Below are positions 1 to 5,576 of a stretch of DNA of 15,549 nt, in pieces. A program made the position numbers and the translations under genes. The stretch covers positions 1 to 15,549 of the forward strand of contig JACPQP010000498.1 of the NCBI GenBank assembly GCA_016190465.1. The letters run 5' to 3'. The notes beneath the pieces were generated by a model. The model was not told the origin of the DNA, did not search any database, and was given only the letters and a program-made list of their open reading frames with translations. Every line of letters begins with the position of its first letter. The first letter of the stretch is position 1. The stretch comes from Chloroflexota bacterium. GTDB taxonomy: Bacteria; Chloroflexota; UBA6077; FW602-bin22; JACPQP01.

Positions 1-1
1 A

Positions 2-472
2 GTCAAGGGGGTGCTTGCGCAGGGGCAGGCGCCGAACGCGAAGGAGGCGAGAGAGGCGAAGCGGCAGCGGCGGGAAGAGGGGGTCAAGGAGGCGGCGGCG
101 ATCTCTCAGGGGACGGATCGGGCGAAGATCGAGGAGCGACGGGACGCGTTCGTGGCGAAGTGGCAGGAGAGCGAGTCGGAGGCGGTAGCGACGCTCCTGC
201 GGGACTTCGACCAGACGCTGGTCTCCCTGGAGGTGCACGCCGCAGCAGCCAAGCAGGGAGACGACGGGGGCGTGCGGTATCTGCGCACGACAAGCCTGCT
301 CGAGCGCCTGAATCGGACGCTCCGGGAGATGGCTGATCGGGTGGTCCTGTTGCACTCTGAGGACGGGCTCGATGCGCGGGTGGACCTGCTGCTGCTCCAG
401 GCTGGTGGCATCGTGATCCCCCGAGACACTGATTGGCTGGAGGTACTGGAAGAGGCGCTGGCAGCAGCCTGA
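2..472 (+). CDS. Transposase, IS256/mutator type, C-terminal part (5' truncated by window edge)
   Basis: The reading frame is open from base 2, so the true start lies outside the window; the GTG at 11 is only the first in-frame start-like codon. About 155 residues are visible. The recognisable part is the C-terminal signature of mutator-type DDE transposases: an Arg-Thr-Thr-Ser-Leu-Leu-Glu-Arg-Leu-Asn-Arg stretch near residue 95, matching the family's RTTN-x-(I/L)ER-x-N block. It is preceded by a helical segment (KWQESESEAVATLLRDFDQ) like the region just before that block in IS256 relatives. The first 45 residues are rich in Lys, Arg and Ala and less typical. The catalytic DDE residues would lie mostly upstream, so activity cannot be judged. 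A TTGACACAAT stretch at 489-498, 17 bp after the stop, could belong to the right terminal inverted repeat, but the left end is not available for comparison. The assignment is by motif only. Confidence 0.6.
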   Translation, partial: VKGVLAQGQAPNAKEAREAKRQRREEGVKEAAAISQGTDRAKIEERRDAFVAKWQESESEAVATLLRDFDQTLVSLEVHAAAAKQGDDGGVRYLRTTSLLERLNRTLREMADRVVLLHSEDGLDARVDLLLLQAGGIVIPRDTDWLEVLEEALAAA

Positions 473-527
473 CCTCCTGCTATCGAGATTGACACAATCC
501 CCCGCACACTACCCCGCTGAGACGACG

Positions 528-557
528 TTGACCCCCTGCTTCGCCCCGTGGTATAAT
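528..557 (+). promoter_or_regulatory. Sigma70-type promoter of the exopolysaccharide operon
   Basis: TTGACC at 528-533 and a perfect TATAAT at 552-557 are separated by 18 bp. Transcription would begin near 564, giving a leader of about 275 nt before the first gene at 839. It stands out in GC-rich surroundings and is the only good promoter visible upstream of the wzz-to-rmlB gene run. Confidence 0.75.
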
Positions 558-558
558 G

Positions 559-838
559 CCCCTCGCTGATGTCGGGCCAACACGCCGAGCTCGAGGCTCA
601 TCGCTGAGCAGGCAATCGGGAGGCGATGGCGCGGGGACGCGCCCTCCGGCCATTGCTTCCCTCCTGGGGGACAGACCCCTACGCCGCCGATAGCAGTTCT
701 CTGACGGGATCCAAGGACGCGGCGACTTGTGTGATCAGCCGCCAGCCGGCGGCCGTGGAATGGTCGCCTGGTGCCACTGGCGGCTGATTGCTGACGGCTA
801 TCTCGAGACCCGCAGCCCCGTCAGTTGGGAGTGAGCGC
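559..838 (+). promoter_or_regulatory. Long structured 5' leader of the exopolysaccharide operon
   Basis: This stretch holds no convincing long gene. It contains several inverted repeats. One is a 6-bp perfect hairpin at 628-633/638-643 with loop GGGA. A second is a 12-bp perfect stem pairing 734-745 with 777-788 across a 31-nt loop. A third is a local 6-bp hairpin, 738-743 with 748-753, that uses the same left arm and therefore excludes the 12-bp stem. No U-run follows any stem, so none is a classic intrinsic terminator. A 12-codon ORF (569-607) begins about five bases after the predicted transcription start. The architecture suggests post-initiation regulation, but I could not match it to a known riboswitch class. 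Confidence 0.45.
827..831 (+). promoter_or_regulatory. Ribosome binding site deciding the wzz-like start
   Basis: GGGAG lies seven bases before the GTG at 839. No comparable purine run precedes the TTG at 788. Confidence 0.6.
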
Positions 839-1591
839 GTGGAGCTTCGCGACTACTGGCTGGTCCTGAGCAAGCGCTGGTGGGTCATCGTGCTCGTCGC
901 CGTCGTCGCCGTAGCCGCTAGCGTCGGCTTCAGTCGTCTTCAGCCGCGCGTCTATCGCGCGACCGTGAAGCTCACGGTCTCGCCCTCGCGGTTCGATTAT
1001 GGCCTGACGCTCGTCATCGAAAACCTGCTGCGGCAGTACAGCCAGCAGCTCCAGACCGACAAGGTCGCCGCGCAGGTCAACGAGAATCTCCAGCTCGACC
1101 TCCCCACCGAAAAGCTGCGGGGCAAGGTGCGCGTCAGCCCGGTCTCCGAAGACTATCTCCTTGAGCTCACCGTCGACGACCCGGATCCGAACCGCGCGCG
1201 GGACATCGCCTTCGTCTGGGCAGATCAGTTCGTCAAGGCTCACCAGATCCGGATGGAGCCGGTCGACCCCAAGGATCGCATACTGATCGAGTTGCTCGAT
1301 CGACCCCGGCCGGGCGACCTCTACTACCCGAAGACGCAGCAGTTTGCCCTCGCGGCGGGCGTCCTTGGGCTGGTGATCGGAGCGGTCCTGGCCTTCCTGC
1401 TGGAGTTCCTCGACGATACCATCAAGACGACCGCCGAGGTCGAGCGGTACACCAACCTCAGCCTGCTTGGCGTCATCCCTGTGCTCACCGCCGCCAGCAG
1501 TGCGGCGAGCGCCGACGGCCGCGCTGCCTTACCACCCCCAGTACGTACAGGAGCCCGCCGGGATGGTCCTAACGAGAGAGGAATGAATTGA
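839..1591 (+). CDS. Wzz/YveK-family chain-length determinant and BY-kinase membrane adaptor
   Basis: This 250-residue protein has the Wzz layout. A short N-terminal MELRDYW segment is followed by a first membrane helix (about residues 14-32), an extracytoplasmic domain (about 33-165), a proline-containing stretch (RPRPGDLYYP), and a second helix (about 169-190) that leads into a cytoplasmic tail. In split Firmicute-type systems such proteins set polysaccharide chain length and activate a separate cytosolic tyrosine kinase, which fits the overlapping kinase gene downstream. I chose the GTG at 839 over an in-frame TTG at 788 for three reasons: a GGGAG at 827-831 sits seven bases upstream, family members begin at this MELRDY motif, and the TTG overlaps the arm of a 12-bp hairpin. 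The ATTGA overlap at the 3' end indicates coupled translation with the kinase. The last 30 residues are Ala/Pro/Arg-rich and poorly conserved in character. Confidence 0.85.
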   Translation: MELRDYWLVLSKRWWVIVLVAVVAVAASVGFSRLQPRVYRATVKLTVSPSRFDYGLTLVIENLLRQYSQQLQTDKVAAQVNENLQLDLPTEKLRGKVRVSPVSEDYLLELTVDDPDPNRARDIAFVWADQFVKAHQIRMEPVDPKDRILIELLDRPRPGDLYYPKTQQFALAAGVLGLVIGAVLAFLLEFLDDTIKTTAEVERYTNLSLLGVIPVLTAASSAASADGRAALPPPVRTGARRDGPNERGMN

Positions 1592-2253
1592 CCGAGCATC
1601 GAAACGTTCTGGTGACCATCAACCAGGCCCGCTCGCTCGCCGCCGAGGCCTATCGCACCCTGCGCACGAACATCCAGTTCGCGAGTCTGGATCATCCCCT
1701 GCGGACGCTGGTCGTGACCAGCCCGGGGCCCGAGGATGGCAAGACCACCACCCTGGCCAACCTCGCGGTGTCGTTCGCTCAGGCCGGCGTCCGGGCGCTT
1801 GTCGTCGACTGCGACCTACGGCGACCATCGTTGCACCGTTTGTTCGCGCTGCCGAACGAGCAGGGCTTGACGAGCTACCTGTTGGACGACAGCGCTGGCG
1901 CTCCACCGATCCAGCAAACCGAGGTCGAGAACCTGGCGATGCTCTCGACCGGGCCGCTGCCGCACAACCCATCCGAGCTCCTTGGCTCTCGCCGGATGGA
2001 ACGGGCGATCGAGTCGCTGGCGGAGCACGCGGAGTTGATCCTCTTTGACACCCCTCCGGTCGCCGCGGTCAGCGACGCCGTGGTGCTCGGCCGAAAGGTC
2101 GACGGCGTGCTGCTCGTCATCGGCGCGGGCAGGACCCGCCGCGACCACGCCACTCAAGCCCGCCGCGCGCTCGAGCGGGCGAGCGTCAACGTCATCGGCG
2201 CGGTGCTCAACAACGCCCGGCTGGACGCGTCGTTGTATCGTCACTATGGCTAG
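1588..2253 (+). CDS. CpsD/CapB/YwqD-type bacterial tyrosine kinase
   Basis: This 221-residue cytosolic BY-kinase autophosphorylates on C-terminal tyrosines and is activated by a Wzz-like membrane partner, here the gene overlapping it by four bases. Visible motifs are the AEAYRTLRTNIQF segment (about 19-31) typical of the family, Walker A SPGPEDGKTT (45-54), Walker A' LVVDCDLRRP (71-80) and Walker B LILFDTPP (about 150-157). The C-terminus ends in Tyr217 and Tyr220, a short version of the family's tyrosine cluster. The TTG start at 1588 follows a GAGAGAGGA at 1574-1582 and overlaps the upstream stop. The kinase and the downstream PHP phosphatase form the usual antagonistic pair controlling exopolysaccharide assembly. 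There is no membrane segment, in line with the split (Firmicute-type) rather than fused (Wzc-type) architecture. Confidence 0.9.
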   Translation: MTEHRNVLVTINQARSLAAEAYRTLRTNIQFASLDHPLRTLVVTSPGPEDGKTTTLANLAVSFAQAGVRALVVDCDLRRPSLHRLFALPNEQGLTSYLLDDSAGAPPIQQTEVENLAMLSTGPLPHNPSELLGSRRMERAIESLAEHAELILFDTPPVAAVSDAVVLGRKVDGVLLVIGAGRTRRDHATQARRALERASVNVIGAVLNNARLDASLYRHYG

Positions 2254-2264
2254 CATTCCTTGCC

Positions 2265-2316
2265 TGACGTCGATGATTGACGTCGATGATTGACGTCGAT
2301 GATTGACGTCCATGCG
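2265..2316 (+). repeat. 13-bp tandem repeat across the start of the phosphatase gene
   Basis: The unit TGACGTCGATGAT occurs three times head to tail (2265-2277, 2278-2290, 2291-2303), followed by a fourth copy that diverges after its first seven bases (2304-2316). Each unit contains the palindrome GACGTC. Because 13 is not a multiple of three, the ATGATTGAC embedded in each copy falls in a different frame. The copies at 2273 and 2286 encode only MIDVDD before a TGA; the third, at 2299, is the start of the phosphatase. Confidence 0.9.
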
Positions 2317-3078
2317 CACATCCTACCGGGGATTGACGACGGGGCGGATTCCCTCGCTCAGTCCGTGGAGATGGCCCGGGTCGCCGCTACCGACGGTGTC
2401 GCTGGTCTGGTCGCTACGCCGCATTGCAGCAATTGGGCCTTCACGGGGGGCATCGTCGAGATCCAGCGCCTCGCGGGCGAGGTCCAGACCGCGCTGGACG
2501 AGGAGCAGATTCCGGTGCGCGTCCTATCGGGGAGTGAAGCCTACTTCGGGCCCGAGCTGATCGGCGAGGTAGCTCGCGGCCTCGCTCCCACGCTCAACGG
2601 CTCGCGCTACCTGCTGGCTGAGCTGCCACTGCAACAGTCGATTCTGAGATTCGCTGACCTGCTCTTTCAGCTTCAGGTGCGGGGAATCGTCGTCATCCTG
2701 GCGCACGTCGAGCGATACACGTTCGTCCAGGAGCGGCCGGAGGCCGTGATCGAGCTGGCGCAGCGGGGTGTTGTCCTCCAGGTCAACGCGAGCAGCCTGA
2801 TCGGCGTGCCGGGCTCCCGGCCCCGCGCCACTGCCGAGCTGCTGCTGCGCCACAACCTGGCGCATCTGCTGGCCTCCGATGCGCACTCGCCGGTGCAGCG
2901 GCCGCCCCGACTGAGTGAGGGGGTCACCGCGGCCGCGGCGCTGATCGGCGGGGAAGCGGCCCGGTCACTCGTGGAGACGGTTCCGCGGGCGATAGTCGAA
3001 GACGCCGAGATCAACCTCCCCGAGCCGCTCCCCATCAAGAGGCGAGCGTTCTGGGAGTTTTGGAGGTGGTCCCCGTGA
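2299..3078 (+). CDS. CpsB/CapC/YwqE-type PHP-domain protein-tyrosine phosphatase
   Basis: This 259-residue metal-dependent phosphatase of the PHP fold would dephosphorylate the adjacent BY-kinase. Metal-binding motifs are visible in order: the N-terminal HAHILPGIDDGADS, TPHCSN, a Glu in SEAYFGPE, the LAHVERY histidine, and ASDAHSP near the C-terminal third. Length and motif order match the family. The start is placed at ATG 2299, which gives MIDVHAHILPG, the usual family N-terminus. An in-frame TTG at 2290 is possible but lies inside the tandem repeat. No Shine-Dalgarno sequence is visible ahead of it, only 13-bp repeats, so initiation may depend on coupling or be weak. The stop overlaps the next gene by four bases (GTGA), pointing to coupled translation with the thymidylyltransferase. 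Confidence 0.9.
   Translation: MIDVHAHILPGIDDGADSLAQSVEMARVAATDGVAGLVATPHCSNWAFTGGIVEIQRLAGEVQTALDEEQIPVRVLSGSEAYFGPELIGEVARGLAPTLNGSRYLLAELPLQQSILRFADLLFQLQVRGIVVILAHVERYTFVQERPEAVIELAQRGVVLQVNASSLIGVPGSRPRATAELLLRHNLAHLLASDAHSPVQRPPRLSEGVTAAAALIGGEAARSLVETVPRAIVEDAEINLPEPLPIKRRAFWEFWRWSP
3062..3069 (+). promoter_or_regulatory. Strong ribosome binding site deciding the thymidylyltransferase start
   Basis: GGAGGTGG, close to the consensus, sits five bases upstream of the GTG at 3075 and inside the end of the phosphatase gene. It excludes the upstream in-frame TTG at 3060. Confidence 0.75.
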
Positions 3079-4163
3079 AAGGGCTGATACTGAGCGGCGG
3101 GAAAGGGACGCGACTCCGCCCGATCACGTATACGGGTGCGAAGCAACTGGTCCCGGTGGCGAACAAGCCGGTCCTGTTCTATGCGATCGAGGATCTCGTC
3201 GAGGCCGGGGTCACCGATCTGGCGATCGTCGTCGGCGACACCAGGGACCAGATCGTCGCCGCGGTTGGCGATGGGACTCGCTTCGGGGCGCGGGTCACCT
3301 ATGTCGACCAGGATGCGCCGCTGGGGCTGGCGCACGCCGTCAAGGTCGCCGAGCCGTATCTGGGCGACGAGCCGTTCGTCATGTTCCTCGGCGACAACTT
3401 CCTGCGAGATGGCATCGTCGACTACGTCCGACAGTTCGCCTCGCTCCGGCAACAGGGCGAGGCGAACTGTCAGATCCTGCTGCACCACGTGCCAAACCCC
3501 CAGGACTTTGGCGTCGCCGAGCTCGAGGATGGCCGCGTCGTTCGACTCACCGAGAAACCGCGTCAGCCAAAGTCCGATCTGATTGTCATCGGCATCTACA
3601 TGTTCGACCACCACGTTTTCGAGGCCGTGCGGGCGATCAAGCCATCGGCGCGCGGCGAGCTCGAGATCACCGATACCATCCAGTGGCTGATCGACAACCG
3701 GTACGAGGTGCGCGCGGAGGTCATCGCCGGCTGGTGGATCGACACGGGCAAGATGGCGGACATCCTGGAGGCGAACCGGCTGATCCTCGAGAGGCTGGAA
3801 CCGGCGAACTGGGGGACGGTCGACGGCAACTCCCAACTCGCGGGACGGGTCGTCGTCGAGCGGGGCGCGCGCATTCGGAACAGCGTCATCCGCGGTCCGG
3901 CGATCATCGGCGAGGAGACAGAGGTCCTCGACTCCTACATCGGCCCGTTCACCTCGGTGTATCATCACTGCCGGATCGAGCGCAGCGAGATCGAACACAG
4001 CATCGTGCTGGAGCAGAGCCGCATCGTCGACCTGCCGTACCGGATCGAGGAGAGCCTGATCGGGCGGAACGTGGAGATCGGCCGGTCTCCGACCAAGCCG
4101 CGGGCATACCGGTTCATGCTGGGCGACTACAGTCGGGTTGGGGTCGTCGCCGGCCACGAGTAA
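3075..4163 (+). CDS. rmlA: Glucose-1-phosphate thymidylyltransferase, long form
   Basis: It makes dTDP-glucose from glucose-1-phosphate and dTTP, the first step of deoxysugar nucleotide synthesis. At 362 residues it matches the long form of the family (StrD/GraD-like) rather than the short 290-residue RmlA. The nucleotidyltransferase signature GGKGTRLRP is at 8-16, followed by KQLVPVANKP at about 23-32, LGDN with the metal-binding Asp at 105-108, an EKP segment, and WWIDTGKMADILEAN. The C-terminal third is a run of hexapeptide-like turns (for example NSVIRGPAIIG and RIERSEIEHSIVLEQ) predicted to form a left-handed beta-helix. The start is GTG 3075, with a near-consensus ribosome site and a 4-bp overlap with the phosphatase. 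The gene directly precedes rmlB, separated by 127 bp of hairpin repeats. Confidence 0.9.
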   Translation: MKGLILSGGKGTRLRPITYTGAKQLVPVANKPVLFYAIEDLVEAGVTDLAIVVGDTRDQIVAAVGDGTRFGARVTYVDQDAPLGLAHAVKVAEPYLGDEPFVMFLGDNFLRDGIVDYVRQFASLRQQGEANCQILLHHVPNPQDFGVAELEDGRVVRLTEKPRQPKSDLIVIGIYMFDHHVFEAVRAIKPSARGELEITDTIQWLIDNRYEVRAEVIAGWWIDTGKMADILEANRLILERLEPANWGTVDGNSQLAGRVVVERGARIRNSVIRGPAIIGEETEVLDSYIGPFTSVYHHCRIERSEIEHSIVLEQSRIVDLPYRIEESLIGRNVEIGRSPTKPRAYRFMLGDYSRVGVVAGHE

Positions 4164-4169
4164 CGGGAC

Positions 4170-4263
4170 ACCCCCTCTACCCCCTCCCCCTTCCCCCAAT
4201 CCTGGGGGAAGGGAGAGGCACCTCCTCTCCCCCTGGTGGAGAGGAGGCAGGGGGAGAGGGGGG
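4170..4263. repeat. GC-rich hairpin repeat between rmlA and rmlB
   Basis: Two perfect hairpins stand side by side: an 11-bp stem pairing 4188-4198 with 4203-4213 (loop ATCC), and a 10-bp stem pairing 4221-4230 with 4238-4247. Flanking CCCCCTCT and AGAGGGGG tracts could close them into a larger structure. The C-run/G-run style recurs at 6653-6735 and 7163-7200, so this is an interspersed element. No T-run follows, so it is unlikely to be a simple terminator. Confidence 0.75.
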
Positions 4264-4290
4264 ACGCACCATCGAGAGGAGACGTCACCT

Positions 4291-5292
4291 ATGGCGCATA
4301 TCCTGGTGACAGGCGGCGCTGGGTTCATCGGCTCGAACTACGTTCGCTGGCTACTGCGAACCCACCCCGAAGACCGGGTCACCGTGCTCGACAAGCTGAC
4401 CTACGCCGGCCGCCTCGAGAACCTCGCCGACGTCGTGGACAATCCTCGTTTCCACTTCGTCCGTGGCGACATTGCCAACCCGGACGACGTCGAGCCGCTG
4501 CTGGCCGAGCGCCCACTCGTGGCCAGCTTCGCCGCCGAGTCGCACGTCGATCGATCGATCCTCGACCCGACCGCCTTCATCCGCACCGCCGTCTTCGGCA
4601 CGTACACCCTGATGGAGGCCGCTCGGAAACACGGCATCGGGCGCTTCGTCCTGGTCTCCACCGACGAGGTGTATGGGAGCGTCGTCGAGGGATCCTCGAA
4701 AGAGACCGACGCGCTCGACCCGCGTAGCCCCTATTCAGCAAGCAAGGCGAGCGCCGATCTGCTGGCGCGCTCGTATTTCACGACCTACGGCGTGCCGGTG
4801 ATGATCACCCGGGGCTCCAACACCTTCGGCCCGTACCAGTACCCCGAGAAGATCCTTCCCCTGTTCATCACCAACGCCATCGACGACCAGCCCCTGCCGG
4901 TGTACGGCGATGGTCGGAACGTGCGCGATTGGCTCTACGTCCTTGACCACTGCGCGGCGATCGACCTCGTGCTGCGCGAGGGTGAACCCGGCGAAATCTA
5001 CAACGTGGGCGGGGGCAACGAGCGGCCAAACATCGAGGTCACTCGCCTGATTCTCGACTCGCTGGGCAAGCCCCACTCCCTCATCCAGTACGTCGCCGAT
5101 CGGCCGGGCCACGACCGGCGCTACTCGTTGGACAGTGGGAAGCTTCGCCACCTGGGTTGGCAGCCGCGCTACCGGTTCGAAGACGCGTTCGCCGAGACGG
5201 TGCGCTGGTACGTCGAGCACCCGGGGTGGTGGCGCGCGATCAAATCCGGCGACTACACGGAATACTATCGCCGCAACTACGCGCACCGGTAA
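4291..5292 (+). CDS. rmlB: dTDP-glucose 4,6-dehydratase
   Basis: This extended short-chain dehydrogenase/reductase converts dTDP-glucose to dTDP-4-keto-6-deoxyglucose using tightly bound NAD. The 333-residue protein has the NAD-binding GGAGFIGS (8-15), DKLTYAG (34-40), AAESHVDRS (81-89), the active-site Thr-Asp-Glu in STDEVYG (123-129), the catalytic Tyr148-xxx-Lys152 pair in PYSASK, and the substrate loop RGSNTFGPYQYPEK (174-187). Every key residue of RmlB is present. The start at ATG 4291 follows a GAGAGGAGA ten bases upstream; the reading frame extends further upstream, but that part is encoded by the hairpin repeat. The product is a branch point to dTDP-rhamnose and other 6-deoxysugars. 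The enzymes for the next steps (RmlC, RmlD or aminotransferases) are not in this window. Confidence 0.95.
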   Translation: MAHILVTGGAGFIGSNYVRWLLRTHPEDRVTVLDKLTYAGRLENLADVVDNPRFHFVRGDIANPDDVEPLLAERPLVASFAAESHVDRSILDPTAFIRTAVFGTYTLMEAARKHGIGRFVLVSTDEVYGSVVEGSSKETDALDPRSPYSASKASADLLARSYFTTYGVPVMITRGSNTFGPYQYPEKILPLFITNAIDDQPLPVYGDGRNVRDWLYVLDHCAAIDLVLREGEPGEIYNVGGGNERPNIEVTRLILDSLGKPHSLIQYVADRPGHDRRYSLDSGKLRHLGWQPRYRFEDAFAETVRWYVEHPGWWRAIKSGDYTEYYRRNYAHR

Positions 5293-5303
5293 GTTTTTCC
5301 CTC

Positions 5304-5332
5304 TTCACAAGAGACGCCAAATACGGTATTAT
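5304..5332 (+). promoter_or_regulatory. Promoter for the small CxxC protein
   Basis: TTCACA (5304-5309) and TATTAT (5327-5332) are separated by 17 bp. It starts 11 bases after the rmlB stop and about 70 bases before the ATG at 5400, suggesting transcription independent of the polysaccharide operon. Confidence 0.55.
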
Positions 5333-5399
5333 CGGTGTCGAACCGGGCGCTCGTTGCCCCGGTGGTGCGGCCGTTCCCCGCACCCAGAGGTGTGTACCG

Positions 5400-5576
5400 A
5401 TGCGGCTCTCTCTCAAGCTTCCCTGGACCAAGGAAAAGCCTGGCGACGCGCACGTAGAGCCCCTCGAGCCGGCAGCCTGCCCGCATCCTCGGCTCGACGT
5501 GGAGATGGTGGGGACGGTGGTGAAGCGGCGGTGGTGCGCCGTGTGCGGAAAGGACCTGACCACGACGCGGAACTAG
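5400..5576 (+). CDS. Small protein with zinc-ribbon-like cysteines, function unknown
   Basis: A 58-residue ORF starts at ATG 5400, with AGAGGTG about eight bases upstream and its own promoter-like sequence (5304-5332). The protein has a basic N-terminal segment (MRLSLKLPWTKEK), then a C-P-H motif at Cys27/His29 and a Cys46-Ala-Val-Cys49 pair followed by Gly-Lys, the arrangement of a small zinc knuckle. I do not recognise the family. The reading frame is open further upstream (through the rmlB 3' end in another frame), but that is not supported by a ribosome site. The stop codon shares the palindrome CTAG with the stop of the convergent chaperone gene. Its independent promoter and position beside rmlB do not reveal a role; a metal-binding or nucleic-acid-binding accessory protein is only a guess. 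Confidence 0.55.
   Translation: MRLSLKLPWTKEKPGDAHVEPLEPAACPHPRLDVEMVGTVVKRRWCAVCGKDLTTTRN

Noticed and set aside
600..700. Possible c-di-GMP-I (GEMM) riboswitch
   Set aside because: The pieces GGGACGC, CTCCGGCC and CCATTGC resemble parts of the class, and an exopolysaccharide operon is a typical target. However, the ACGCAAAGC core and the GNRA tetraloop/receptor are missing. A covariance-model search (RF01051) would settle it.
788..838. Longer N-terminus of the Wzz-like protein from TTG 788
   Set aside because: No ribosome site, overlap with the 12-bp hairpin arm, and a clear GGGAG plus family-typical MELRDY start at 839.
4188..4247. Intrinsic transcription terminator between rmlA and rmlB
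   Set aside because: Stable hairpins but no following T-run, and rmlB has no separate promoter in the gap; a repeat element explains it better.
4138..4290. N-terminal extension of RmlB
   Set aside because: It reads through the hairpin repeat; ATG 4291 begins directly with the NAD-binding strand.
2673..4328. 551-codon open frame on the minus strand opposite the phosphatase and thymidylyltransferase
   Set aside because: Antisense shadow of two well-supported genes in GC-rich DNA; no recognisable domain and Arg/Asp/Pro-biased composition.
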